A DNA stretch of 64,000 nucleotides, from contig QXPY01000002.1 of NCBI GenBank assembly GCA_003583745.1, positions 372,001-436,000 of the forward strand, read 5' to 3'. Under the pieces are notes generated by a model. The model had not been told where the DNA came from and did not search any database. It worked only from the letters and a program-made list of their open reading frames with translations. Below are positions 26,000 to 34,603 of the stretch, piece by piece. Numbering within the stretch: the stretch's first letter is position 1; every line of letters starts with the position of its first letter. This stretch comes from Rhodocyclales bacterium GT-UBC. Lineage in GTDB: Bacteria; Pseudomonadota; Gammaproteobacteria; Burkholderiales; Rhodocyclaceae. Made by a program: the position numbers and the translations under genes.

Positions 26000-26782
26000 T
26001 CAGTGACCGGCGCCCAGATAGGCCTTGATCACGTCTTCGTTGTTCTTCACTTCGTCCGGTACCCCGTCGCCGATCTTCTTGCCGTAGTCGAGCACCACGA
26101 CGCGGTCGGAAATGTCCATCACGACGCCCATGTCGTGCTCGATCAGCACGATGGTGGTGCCGAACTGATCGTTCACGTCGAGGATGAAACGGCACATGTC
26201 CTGTTTTTCCTCGACGTTCATGCCGGCCATCGGCTCGTCGAGGAGCAGCATCGACGGCTCGGCGGCAAGTGCCCGGCCCAGTTCGACGCGCTTCTGCAGG
26301 CCGTAGGGCAAGCGGCCCACCGGCGTCTTGCGGATGTGCTGGATTTCTAGGAAGTCGATGACCTCTTCCACCTTCTTGCGATGCTCAAGCTCTTCCTTGC
26401 GGGCCCGGCCGAACCACAGCGCATGCTCGATGAAGTTGGCCTTCATCTTGGTGATGCGCCCGGTCATGATGTTGTCGAGCACGCTCATGCCCTTGAACAA
26501 GGCGATGTTCTGGAAGGTGCGGGCAATGTTCTGCTGGGCCGCCATGTGCGGCTCCATCTTCTTGCGTTCGTTGCCGTGCCAGAAGATCTTGCCTTCCTGC
26601 GGGTGATAGACCCCGTTGATGACGTTGAGCATCGAGCTCTTGCCGGCACCGTTCGGGCCGATGATGGCGCGAATTTCGTGCTGTTTGACGTTGAAGGAGA
26701 TGTCGGTCAGCGCCTTGACGCCGCCGAAGCGCAGGGAAATGTTCTGCAGGTCGAGAATGACGTCGCCTATTTTCTTGGACAT
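26000..26782 (-). CDS. livG: LIV-type ABC transporter ATP-binding protein LivG
   Basis: A 260-residue ATPase. Walker A GPNGAGKSSMLN, signature region LPYGLQKRVELGRALAAEP (the LivG-type LPYGxQ form), Walker B SMLLLDEPMAGMN, then a C-terminal tail ending YLGAGH as in LivG. Start ATG 26782 is two bases after the stop of the upstream acyl-CoA synthetase gene, so translation is coupled. Second gene of the operon and partner of LivF. Confidence 0.93.
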   Translation of the reverse strand: MSKKIGDVILDLQNISLRFGGVKALTDISFNVKQHEIRAIIGPNGAGKSSMLNVINGVYHPQEGKIFWHGNERKKMEPHMAAQQNIARTFQNIALFKGMSVLDNIMTGRITKMKANFIEHALWFGRARKEELEHRKKVEEVIDFLEIQHIRKTPVGRLPYGLQKRVELGRALAAEPSMLLLDEPMAGMNVEEKQDMCRFILDVNDQFGTTIVLIEHDMGVVMDISDRVVVLDYGKKIGDGVPDEVKNNEDVIKAYLGAGH

Positions 26783-26784
26783 GT

Positions 26785-28752
26785 TCAGGCCGCCTTTTTC
26801 ACGATCGGAAAGGTCTTGGCATCGACGATGCGCAGATCGGCGGAAATCTTGCCGCGCCGGCCATCCTCGAACTTGACCTCGGTTTCGATGAACTGGTTGG
26901 ACTTGCCGGCGTAGAGCGCGTCGATCAGCGCCTTGTATTTTTCGGCGACGAAGTTGCGCCGCACCTTGCGGGTCCGGGTCAGTTCGTCGTCATCGGGATC
27001 CAGCTCCTTGTGCAACACCAGGAAGCGATGGATCTGCGAATCGGCCACCATGCTGTCGTGCACCAGGTCGGCGTTGACCTGCTCGACACATTCGCGGATC
27101 AGCTCCAGCACCTCCGGCTTGCCGGCCAGGTCGGCATAGCCCGAATAGGCGATGCCGCGCCGCTCGGCCCAGTTGCCAACGGCGCCGACGTCGATATTGA
27201 CGAAGGCGCAAACCATGTCGCGGTCGTGCCCGAAACAGACCACTTCCTTGATGTGCTGGAAGAACTTCAGCTTGTTCTCGATGTAGTTGGGCGCGAACAT
27301 CGCGCCGTTCGACAGCTTGCCGACATCCTTGGCGCGGTCGATGATCTTCAGGTGACCTTCCTCGTCGAGGAAACCGGCATCGCCGGTCATGAAGTAGCCG
27401 TCGGCATTGATCGATTCGGCCGTGGCATCGGGCCGCTTGTAGTATTCCTTCAACAGCATCGGCCCCTTGACCAGCACCTCGCCGTTGTCGGCGATCTTGA
27501 TCTCGACGCCGGGCGCCGGCTGGCCGACCGAGTCGAACTTGATCTGGCCGTCCGGCTGCATGCAGACGTAGGCGCAGGTTTCAGTCTGGCCGTAGAACTG
27601 CTTGAGGTTGATGCCGATCGAACGATAAAACTTGAACAGATCCGGCCCGATCGCCGCACCGGCCGTGTAGGCAACGCGGATACGACTCATGCCGAGCACG
27701 TTGCGCAACGGACCGTAGACCAGCAGGTTGCCCAGCCAGTACTGGAAGCGCTCGCCAAGGCCGACCGACTTGCCGTCGAGGATGTCGGCACCGCAGCGCT
27801 TGGCCACCGCCATGAAGTGATGGAACATTTTCTGTTTGAGCTTGCCGGCATCTTCCATACGGATCATCACCGAGGTCAGCAGGCTCTCGAAGACGCGCGG
27901 CGGGGCAAAGTAGCAGGTCGGGCCGATCTCGCGCAGGTCGGACATCACCGTGTCGCCGGATTCCGGGCAGTTGATGGTGAAGCCGGCGACCAGCGCCTGG
28001 GCGTAGGAGAACAGGTGATCGCCGACCCAGGCCATGGGCAGGTAGGAGAGGATGTCGCCATCCGGCCCGAGATTGTCGACCTGAACACCGCCCTGGGCGG
28101 CGGCAATGAAGGACGCGTGGGTCTGGCAGACGCCCTTCGGCTTGCCGGTCGTGCCCGAGGTATAAAGCATCACCGAGGTATCGTCGAAATGGCCCTGTTC
28201 GACTTCGCGATTGAGGAAATCGGCATGGTTGCGATCATGGATACGCCCCATTTCCATCAGCTCGTGAATGTCGTGCAGGAAGGACTGGTTGTAATGGCGC
28301 ATGCCGCGCGGATCATCGTAGATCACATGTTCGAGCGTCGGCACCTGATCCTTGACCTCGAGCATCTTGTCGACCTGCTCCTGGTCCTCGACAACGACGA
28401 AGCGGATGCCGGCATCCTGCAAGACGAACAGCATTTCGGCCGCCACCGCATCCTGGTAGAGCGGCACCGGCACACCGCCCAGGCATTGGGCGGCGGTCAT
28501 CATCATGTAGAGGTGGGGACGGTTGTCGCCAATGATCGCCAGGTTGTCGCCGCGCTTGAAACCCAACGCCGCCAGACCGCAGGCCAGCGCACGGACGCGC
28601 TCGGCAACGTCGGACCAGGTCCATGTCTGCCAGATGCCGAGATATTTCTCGCGCATGGCCGGGGCATCCGGACGGGTTTGAGCGTGATGAAACAACAGCC
28701 GCGGGAAGGTGTGCAACCCATCCACTGCGGCGAAATTCGCCTGCTTGGGCAT
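26785..28752 (-). CDS. AMP-binding long-chain-type acyl-CoA synthetase
   Basis: A 655-residue adenylate-forming enzyme that activates a carboxylic acid with ATP and CoA. The P-loop LYTSGTTGKPKGVCQTH and the downstream TGDAGFLDEEGHLKIIDRAKD are intact. ATG at 28752 follows GGAGGAG closely. The size and sequence are closest to the fatty acid-CoA ligase branch. It is the first gene of a minus-strand operon with a complete Liv-type importer, a PaaK-like protein and a racemase-like protein, so activation of an imported acid is likely. Acid identity is unknown; a medium or long fatty acid or an aryl-alkanoic acid would fit. Confidence 0.88.
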   Translation of the reverse strand: MPKQANFAAVDGLHTFPRLLFHHAQTRPDAPAMREKYLGIWQTWTWSDVAERVRALACGLAALGFKRGDNLAIIGDNRPHLYMMMTAAQCLGGVPVPLYQDAVAAEMLFVLQDAGIRFVVVEDQEQVDKMLEVKDQVPTLEHVIYDDPRGMRHYNQSFLHDIHELMEMGRIHDRNHADFLNREVEQGHFDDTSVMLYTSGTTGKPKGVCQTHASFIAAAQGGVQVDNLGPDGDILSYLPMAWVGDHLFSYAQALVAGFTINCPESGDTVMSDLREIGPTCYFAPPRVFESLLTSVMIRMEDAGKLKQKMFHHFMAVAKRCGADILDGKSVGLGERFQYWLGNLLVYGPLRNVLGMSRIRVAYTAGAAIGPDLFKFYRSIGINLKQFYGQTETCAYVCMQPDGQIKFDSVGQPAPGVEIKIADNGEVLVKGPMLLKEYYKRPDATAESINADGYFMTGDAGFLDEEGHLKIIDRAKDVGKLSNGAMFAPNYIENKLKFFQHIKEVVCFGHDRDMVCAFVNIDVGAVGNWAERRGIAYSGYADLAGKPEVLELIRECVEQVNADLVHDSMVADSQIHRFLVLHKELDPDDDELTRTRKVRRNFVAEKYKALIDALYAGKSNQFIETEVKFEDGRRGKISADLRIVDAKTFPIVKKAA

Positions 28753-28896
28753 TTCTTGTCTCCTCCGCCGCGACTCATTGTTCGCGGTCTAACGTTCGTT
28801 TGATGCATTGTGGCGCCCGCTTGCTTACACAAACCTTGCAGCGGAGCGAGCACAGTGCTCATGGTGCGACGGAGTCTAAAGAGCATCCTGCCCGAG

Positions 28897-28918
28897 GATT
28901 GTCATCTGGCAGACAATC
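28897..28918. promoter_or_regulatory. inverted repeat upstream of the acyl-CoA synthetase operon
   Basis: GATTGTC-N8-GACAATC, a perfect seven-base inverted repeat 145 bases before the operon's first ATG and about 40 bases after the stop of the Cca-like gene. A similar repeat lies at 45892-45912. It may be an operator or an RNA hairpin at the end of the upstream gene; no T-run supports termination. Confidence 0.4.
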
Positions 28919-28958
28919 TCGCGAAATTATTGAAAACTGCCTGACCGGGCGGGCCGGA

Positions 28959-29843
28959 TCAGTCGTCGCCGGCCCAGCGCTCGGAACCCAGGGCCAGTGC
29001 GATGGCGGTGGTGCGGGCGGCGAGCAAGGCATCCTCCGGCGTCGTCTCTTCCGCCTCGGCAAGCAGCGCCGGATCGAGCGCCAGCGCCGCCTGCAGCGCC
29101 TTGTCGAGCAGGAATGCCTTGGGATAAGGCCGCCCGGCCTGGCCGGGAAACGCCCGGTAATCGCAGGCACACAGGCTCAACAGGTTGCGGAAGCGCTCCG
29201 GTCGGCCGTAGGCATCGACCCGTTCGAGCATGGCGGCAATCGAGCCGGCCCGCATCTCGGCAGCCCGATGCACGCGCTCCAGTTCGGCGGTGGCGAGCAA
29301 GGCGAAATCGCGAAAGTCGCCGGGCACGCCGAAGCGGTTGCACACCGCATGCACCCGGGTCAGGCCGCGTTCGACATGGCGGTAATGCGCGGGCAGATGT
29401 TCCGGTGGCGAATCGGCCTTGCCAGCGTTGAAGAGTAGCGCGGCAAAGCGGACGATCAGCCCGGCATTGGCCCGCACCGTCTCGTCAACGACGCGCAACT
29501 GGTGCTCGCCGATGTCGACCAGTTCATCGTTGCTGGCGCTCTGCGGCTGGCCGAACAGGGCATCCAGTTCAGGCAGCAGCACGGCCAGCGCATCGCAACG
29601 CCGCAAGACGCGCAGCATCCGCGACGGCGTCTGGCTCATCAGGCCACGCGCCAGCTCCGGCCAGCACTCGGCCGGCTCAAGATCATCGAGTACGTCGCGT
29701 GCCACCTGGGCGCGCATGCTTTGCAGGGTTTCGATATCGAGTTCGCCGCCCGGGGCCGCCGCCGCCGCGGCAATGCGCAACAGATTGACCGCCGGCTTGG
29801 CAAACAGGGTGTCCAGGGAAACGCCGGATATTTCATAGTTCAT
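28959..29843 (-). CDS. Cca-like protein: HD/RNA-binding region without nucleotidyltransferase head
   Basis: A 294-residue protein that aligns by eye with the C-terminal two thirds of bacterial CCA-adding enzymes: LLRIAAAAAA at its start matches the LLRVARFAAR of Cca, followed by ELARGLMSQTPSRMLRVLRR, LLPELDALFGQPQ and an HD-like region. The catalytic nucleotidyltransferase head is absent. The HD dyad that Cca carries as HDLGKG is here FNAGKA (138-143), so metal phosphohydrolase activity is unlikely, while surrounding residues such as SPPEHLPAHYRH remain. ATG at 29843 has GGAGG nearby. Divergent from a Crp/Fnr gene. Possible role: tRNA-binding or regulatory; not proven. Confidence 0.75.
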   Translation of the reverse strand: MNYEISGVSLDTLFAKPAVNLLRIAAAAAAPGGELDIETLQSMRAQVARDVLDDLEPAECWPELARGLMSQTPSRMLRVLRRCDALAVLLPELDALFGQPQSASNDELVDIGEHQLRVVDETVRANAGLIVRFAALLFNAGKADSPPEHLPAHYRHVERGLTRVHAVCNRFGVPGDFRDFALLATAELERVHRAAEMRAGSIAAMLERVDAYGRPERFRNLLSLCACDYRAFPGQAGRPYPKAFLLDKALQAALALDPALLAEAEETTPEDALLAARTTAIALALGSERWAGDD

Positions 29844-29886
29844 CCGATACCTCCAACAAAGCGTACAAAAATGACAATACTCAGAC

Positions 29887-29918
29887 CCGTGTTCCAAACC
29901 CGACAGGGTCGAACACGG
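29887..29918. promoter_or_regulatory. inverted repeat between the Cca-like and Crp/Fnr genes
   Basis: CCGTGTTC (29887-29894) and GAACACGG (29911-29918) are perfect eight-base arms with an inner ACCC-gaca-GGGT. It lies 51 bases before the Cca-like start in the divergent intergenic region, so an operator is possible. I found no second copy in the intergenic regions I read. Confidence 0.4.
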
Positions 29919-30086
29919 ACACTTTCTCCATAAGCTGTTGATTATTTTTAAGTTATCCCGGCCATTCCCGAACAGGCCAACCAGGGATAGGGCTCCGAGC
30001 AAGAATGACGCCCGCTTGGCAAACAGGTCGCCGGCAACGGCCCGCCGGCTTATAATCGAGGTCTGCCAGACATCCCGGAAAAAACA

Positions 30087-30761
30087 TTGAAAAACGCTGA
30101 GGAACTGCTGCGCACCTCGCTCTGGGGCCAGTCACTGACCGCAGAGGAAATGGCCCGCGCCCTGGCCGGCACCACCGAACGGACTTTTGCCGCCGGTGCC
30201 TTCATCTGCATGAAGGGCGAGCCGGTCGAATACTGGATGGGCCTGATCGACGGACTGGGCAAGATGGCCAGCCACTGGACCACCGGCAAGACCACCTCGC
30301 TGACCGGCATCAGCGCCGGCGCCTGGATCGGCGAAGGCTCGCTGCTCAAGAAGGAACCCCGTCGCTACGACGTCATGGCGCTGCGCGAAAGTCGCGTCGC
30401 CTTCATGAACCGCAGCACCTTCCTCTGGCTGTTGGATCACAGCATTCCGTTCAACCGCTACCTGATCGCGCAGTTGAACGAACGGCTCGGCCAGTTCATC
30501 GGCATGATCGAAAACGAGCGTCTGCTCGACACCGATGCCCGCATCGCGCGCGGTCTCGCCGCGCTGTTCAACCCGGTCCTTTATCCCGGAACCAACCGTC
30601 TGCTGCAGATTTCCCAGGAGGAACTCGGCTATCTGGCCGGGGTTTCCCGGCAGCGTGCCAACCAGGCGCTCAAGGTCCTGGAAGATGCCGGCCTGGTACG
30701 CAGCGAGTACGGCGGCATCAACGTCCTCGATCTGGAAGGCTTGCGTCGCTTCGGCGACTAG
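30087..30761 (+). CDS. Crp/Fnr-family transcriptional regulator
   Basis: A 224-residue regulator with an N-terminal cyclic-nucleotide-binding-like beta barrel (AAGAFICMKGEPVEYWMGLI, GAWIGEGSLL), a long dimer helix and a C-terminal helix-turn-helix with SQEELGYLAGVSRQRANQAL. There are no N-terminal Fnr cysteines, so it is not an Fe-S oxygen sensor. The start is TTG at 30087, giving the family-like start of the barrel domain; the first ATG in frame would delete part of it. Divergent from the Cca-like gene; a terminator-like hairpin follows. Confidence 0.85.
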   Translation: MKNAEELLRTSLWGQSLTAEEMARALAGTTERTFAAGAFICMKGEPVEYWMGLIDGLGKMASHWTTGKTTSLTGISAGAWIGEGSLLKKEPRRYDVMALRESRVAFMNRSTFLWLLDHSIPFNRYLIAQLNERLGQFIGMIENERLLDTDARIARGLAALFNPVLYPGTNRLLQISQEELGYLAGVSRQRANQALKVLEDAGLVRSEYGGINVLDLEGLRRFGD

Positions 30762-30815
30762 CTTGCTCGCCAGGCAGTTCGTCGGTAGCGGTAAGACAAA
30801 TCGATGTTGTTCGGT

Positions 30816-30854
30816 GCATGCCGGCCAACGGCCGGCATGCCAATGAGATTTTTT
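30816..30854 (+). terminator. terminator-like hairpin after the Crp/Fnr gene
   Basis: Eleven-base perfect arms GCATGCCGGCC and GGCCGGCATGC (30816-30840) with a three-base loop. A run of six T lies at 30849-30854, eight bases after the stem. It separates the regulator from the ynb-like operon. Confidence 0.6.
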
Positions 30855-30894
30855 GAATCTGTGCAACAATGCGCGGTCAAAAATCCCACTCGTC

Positions 30895-31509
30895 ATGATC
30901 AGCATCTACCAACTCAAACCTCGCTTCCAGGCCATCCTGCGACCAGCCGTCCGTACGCTGGCCGCATCGGGTGTCACGGCCAATGCCGTCACCTTGCTGG
31001 CGATGTTTGTTTCGCTGGTCCTCGCTGCCTGGCTCTACCTGTCCGGACCGCGGCAAACGACGCTCTTCCTGCTGCTTCCGCTATGGATGTTCCTGCGCAT
31101 GGCCCTGAATGCGGTCGATGGCATGCTGGCCCGCGAATTCGGCCAGAAATCGCCCCTCGGCGCCTATCTCAACGAATTGACCGATGTCGTTTCCGACGCT
31201 GCGCTCTATCTGCCATTCGTTGAAATCGCGCCCTTCGGCTGGGGCAGTGTCGGCGGTCTGATCTTCCTCTCTGCCGTTTCGGAAATGGCCGGCGCCCTCG
31301 GGCCGATGGTCGGCGCGCCGCGCCAATACGACGGCCCGATGGGCAAAAGCGACCGTGCCTTCCTGTTCGGAGCCCTGGGCCTCTGGCTTGGCCTGGCCGG
31401 CAGCCTGCCCGACTGGCTGTTCTGGCTCTTGCCGGCCGCCTGCGCCGCCATCGTGCTCAATATCATTAACCGCATCCGCAGTGGCCTCGCCGCCATACCA
31501 CGCCCATGA
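30895..31509 (+). CDS. ynbA: CDP-alcohol phosphatidyltransferase, YnbA-like
   Basis: A 204-residue integral membrane protein of the CDP-alcohol phosphatidyltransferase family, which joins a CDP-activated lipid to an alcohol. The motif is NAVDGMLAREFGQKSPLG then AYLNELTD: against the consensus DxxDGxxAR(8)GxxxDxxxD, the first and third Asp are Asn. E. coli YnbA as I recall it has the same NALDGMLARE, so this may be a branch feature. Start at 30895 gives MISIYQLKPRFQAILRP, also YnbA-like. First gene of the operon; its stop overlaps the next ATG (ATGA). Confidence 0.8.
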   Translation: MISIYQLKPRFQAILRPAVRTLAASGVTANAVTLLAMFVSLVLAAWLYLSGPRQTTLFLLLPLWMFLRMALNAVDGMLAREFGQKSPLGAYLNELTDVVSDAALYLPFVEIAPFGWGSVGGLIFLSAVSEMAGALGPMVGAPRQYDGPMGKSDRAFLFGALGLWLGLAGSLPDWLFWLLPAACAAIVLNIINRIRSGLAAIPRP

Positions 31510-33257
31510 CCCGTCCCGTAGAAGAACACCATTTCTCGACTCACGACGGCGAATCGCTGTTCTACCGCCGCTGGCCGTGCACATCGCCGCAACGGCGCGG
31601 CGCCATCGTCCTCTTCCATCGCGGCCATGAGCATGGCGGTCGCATGGCCCACCTGGTGGACGAGCTCGATCTCGGCGATTTCGACTTCTATGCCTGGGAC
31701 GCCCGTGGTCACGGCAAGTCGCCCGGTACGCGCGGCTATTCCCCGAGTTTCGCCGACTCGGTACGCGACGTGCAGACTTTCATTCACCACCTGCGCGACA
31801 CCTGGCAGATAGCGGAGGAAGACATGGCCGTCCTCGCGCAAAGCGTCGGCGCGGTACTGGTCTCGACCTGGGCCCACGACTATGCGCCGCGGATACGCTG
31901 CCTGGTACTCGCCTCGCCTGCCTTCAAGGTCAAACTCTACGTACCTTTCGCGCGGCCCGGACTGGCCTTGCAACAAAAGCTGCGCGGCAACTTCTTCGTC
32001 AATAGCTACGTCAAGTCGAAGTTCCTGACGCACGACGTCGAACGCCAGGCTTCCTATGACAGCGACCCGCTGATCAGCCGCCCGATCTCGGTCAATATCC
32101 TGCTCGCGCTCTACCAGGCGGCCGAACGCATCGTGGCCGATGCCCAGGCCATCACCATCCCGACCCAACTGCTGATTTCCGGCGCCGACTGGGTGGTACA
32201 TCACAAGCCCCAGCACGACTTTTTCGAACGTCTCGGTTCAGGCGTCAAGGAAAAGCACGTACTCGACGGGTTCTATCACGACACTTTCGGCGAGAAGGAT
32301 CGCAAACTCGCCACCGATAAGGCGCGCGACTTCATCCTCCGCCAATTCGCCGCAGCGTGGTCGCGCCCCGACCTTCGCCAGGCTCATTGCCATGGTCCAA
32401 CCTACGATGAGGCCCGATCGCTTGCCGCTCCCTTGTCGGCGATCAGTCCGAAAGGGCTCTATTGGGCAGCCTATCGTGCCAATATGAAACTGGGCGGACT
32501 GCTTTCCGACGGCGTTGCGCTAGGACACAAGACGGGTTTCGATTCGGGTAGCACGCTCGATTACGTCTATCGCAACCAAGCAAGCGGCTTAGGCCCGCTC
32601 GGCCGCAGCATCGACCGTCAGTATCTCGACGCCATCGGCTGGAAAGGCATCCGGCAACGCAAACTGCATATCGAGGAATTGCTGCGCGCCACCCTTCGGC
32701 GCCTCCAGGCAGAAGGCCGCCCCTTGCGAATACTCGATGTTGCGGCCGGCCACGGCCGCTATGTGCTCGAAGCCCTGGATCAAGGCCCGCGCCCCGAATC
32801 CATCCTGCTGCGCGATTTCAGTCAATTGAACGTGGATCGGGGCTCGGCCCTGATTGCCGAGAAAGGGCTCGGCGATATTGCCCGTTTCGTCCAGGGCGAT
32901 GCCTTCGACCGCGCCAGTCTGGCCGCAGTATCCCCCAGGCCGACAATCGGCATCGTCTCGGGACTCTACGAATTGTTCCCGGACAACGATGCTGTCGCCG
33001 CTTCGCTTGCCGGGCTCGGCGATGCGATCGAACCGGGTGGCTACCTGATCTATACCGGCCAACCCTGGCACCCGCAACTGGAACTGATCGCCCGCGCCCT
33101 AACCAGCCATCGCGATGGTCAAGCCTGGGTCATGCGGCGCCGTACCCAGGCCGAAATGGACCAACTGGTGGCCGCAGCCGGTTTCGACAAGATCGAACAA
33201 CGCATCGACCAGTGGGGGATTTTCACCGTATCGCTGGCCCGGCGTCGTCCGACATGA
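31506..33257 (+). CDS. ynbC: YnbC-like fusion of alpha/beta hydrolase and SAM methyltransferase
   Basis: A 583-residue fusion. Residues about 1-285 are an alpha/beta hydrolase of the monoacylglycerol-lipase/S33 type: oxyanion LFHRGHEHGG, DARGHGKSPGTRGYSP, nucleophile elbow LAQSVGAV (AQSVG) and a late SGADWVVHH and DGFYHDTFGEKD giving the acid and His. Residues about 390-583 are a class I methyltransferase with ILDVAAGHGRYV. E. coli YnbC has the same architecture. Overlaps ynbA by four bases and the next gene by four. Likely a lipid-acting hydrolase plus methylation; substrates unknown. Confidence 0.82.
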   Translation: MTRPVEEHHFSTHDGESLFYRRWPCTSPQRRGAIVLFHRGHEHGGRMAHLVDELDLGDFDFYAWDARGHGKSPGTRGYSPSFADSVRDVQTFIHHLRDTWQIAEEDMAVLAQSVGAVLVSTWAHDYAPRIRCLVLASPAFKVKLYVPFARPGLALQQKLRGNFFVNSYVKSKFLTHDVERQASYDSDPLISRPISVNILLALYQAAERIVADAQAITIPTQLLISGADWVVHHKPQHDFFERLGSGVKEKHVLDGFYHDTFGEKDRKLATDKARDFILRQFAAAWSRPDLRQAHCHGPTYDEARSLAAPLSAISPKGLYWAAYRANMKLGGLLSDGVALGHKTGFDSGSTLDYVYRNQASGLGPLGRSIDRQYLDAIGWKGIRQRKLHIEELLRATLRRLQAEGRPLRILDVAAGHGRYVLEALDQGPRPESILLRDFSQLNVDRGSALIAEKGLGDIARFVQGDAFDRASLAAVSPRPTIGIVSGLYELFPDNDAVAASLAGLGDAIEPGGYLIYTGQPWHPQLELIARALTSHRDGQAWVMRRRTQAEMDQLVAAAGFDKIEQRIDQWGIFTVSLARRRPT

Positions 33258-34603
33258 GCCTGGCGGACGCGCCGACGCCAGCCTCGACGCGGCCATGGAA
33301 GCGAGGCGTCGTCTGGCTTTGCTTCCTCGGTCCATTTTTCTTTCTCAGTTATGGATTCGCCAACCAGCTCGCCGCTCAGCGAGGCCTTGCCACCAGCCTG
33401 TACTATGCGTGGGAACGCCACATTCCTTTCCTGCCCTGGACCATCGTTCCCTATTGGTCGATCGATCTGCTCTACGGTTTTTCCTTTCTCTGCTGCCACA
33501 GCGCCCGCCAGGTCGACCGCCATGCGCTCCGCTTGCTAACGGCACAGGTCGTCGCCGTCGCCTGCTTCCTGCTCTTCCCGCTGCGTTTCGCTTTTGAACG
33601 GCCTCCTTCGGATGGCCTGTTCGGAAGTCTGTTCGATGCACTGACCAGTTTCGACCAACCCTATAACCAGGCCCCTTCGCTACACATCGCGCTGCTTGTC
33701 CTGATCTGGGTGCAGTTTGCCGGGCTGCGCACCAACTGGCCGCGACGCATCCTCATCGATGGCTGGGCCCTGTTGATCGGCCTGTCGGTCCTGACCACCT
33801 GGCAACACCACTTCGTCGATCTGCCGACCGGGGCAGCGCTCGGCCTCTTCTGCCTCTGGCTCTGGCCCGAGGATGGCGAAACCACGCCCCTGCTCCGGCA
33901 AGGACCGGCACACCTTCGACGCCGTGCCCTGGCGGCGCGCTATGCACTCGGCGCCATCCTCGCCGCCATACTGGCGACGATCATCGTGCCCGCCGCACTT
34001 GTTTTCGGCTGGATCGGTATCGCCCTGGCGCTGGTCGGCTGGAACTATGCCTGGGCGGGGGCCGCTGGCTTTCAGAAACGCGACGGCCGCCTGTCGCTGG
34101 CCACCGCATGCCTGTTCGCCCCCTACACGTTAGCGGCATGGATCAATTCGCGTTTATGGACCCGCCGCCATCCGCAGCCGGATGCCATCACCGACGAAGT
34201 CTGGCTCGGCAGGCTGCCAACCGCCGCCGAAATGAAAGATGGCGGCTTCTCTGCGCTTTACGACCTCACCGCCGAACTGCCTGGCCCGCTCGGTCCCTGG
34301 CGTTACCTCGGCGCCGCCTGGCTGGACCTGGTGCCCCCCGACGACACGCAACTGATCATGGCCGCCCAACAGATTGAAGGCCTGCGTGCGCAGGGCCGAG
34401 TACTGGTTGCCTGCGCCCTCGGCTACTCGCGCAGTGCCGGCGCAGTCGCTGCCTGGCTGTACCTGAGCGGCCATTGCCGGGACATGGCTGCAGCCATCGC
34501 ACGGGTTGCCGAATGCCGCCCCCACGTCGTCATCAGCCCGGCGCTTCGCCAGTCGCTCATGGCTATCGAAACGCAACACAGCAAACGAGGTGTCCATGCC
34601 TGA
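33254..34603 (+). CDS. ynbD: YnbD-like PAP2 lipid phosphatase fused to dual-specificity phosphatase
   Basis: A 449-residue membrane protein. The N-terminal half has six or so helices with the PAP2 motifs PSLHIAL and HHFVDLPTGAALG, and the C-terminal quarter is a dual-specificity phosphatase-like domain with the CX5R signature VACALGYSRSAG. This matches E. coli YnbD. ATG at 33254 overlaps the ynbC stop as ATGA; a longer frame from 33212 is not needed. PAP2 domains remove phosphate from phosphatidic acid or phosphatidylglycerophosphate. The second domain may act on phosphoinositide-like or protein substrates. Confidence 0.83.
   Translation: MSLADAPTPASTRPWKRGVVWLCFLGPFFFLSYGFANQLAAQRGLATSLYYAWERHIPFLPWTIVPYWSIDLLYGFSFLCCHSARQVDRHALRLLTAQVVAVACFLLFPLRFAFERPPSDGLFGSLFDALTSFDQPYNQAPSLHIALLVLIWVQFAGLRTNWPRRILIDGWALLIGLSVLTTWQHHFVDLPTGAALGLFCLWLWPEDGETTPLLRQGPAHLRRRALAARYALGAILAAILATIIVPAALVFGWIGIALALVGWNYAWAGAAGFQKRDGRLSLATACLFAPYTLAAWINSRLWTRRHPQPDAITDEVWLGRLPTAAEMKDGGFSALYDLTAELPGPLGPWRYLGAAWLDLVPPDDTQLIMAAQQIEGLRAQGRVLVACALGYSRSAGAVAAWLYLSGHCRDMAAAIARVAECRPHVVISPALRQSLMAIETQHSKRGVHA

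Noticed and set aside
21728-26350. A 1540-codon open frame on the plus strand
   Set aside because: It lies antisense to livF, livK, livM and livH, whose motifs are clear. Its His/Asp/Gln-rich translation is the usual mirror of GC-rich coding DNA.
29930-29960. A partial Fnr-box-like TTGAT upstream of the Crp/Fnr gene
   Set aside because: The second half ATCAA is missing, and the regulator lacks Fnr cysteines.
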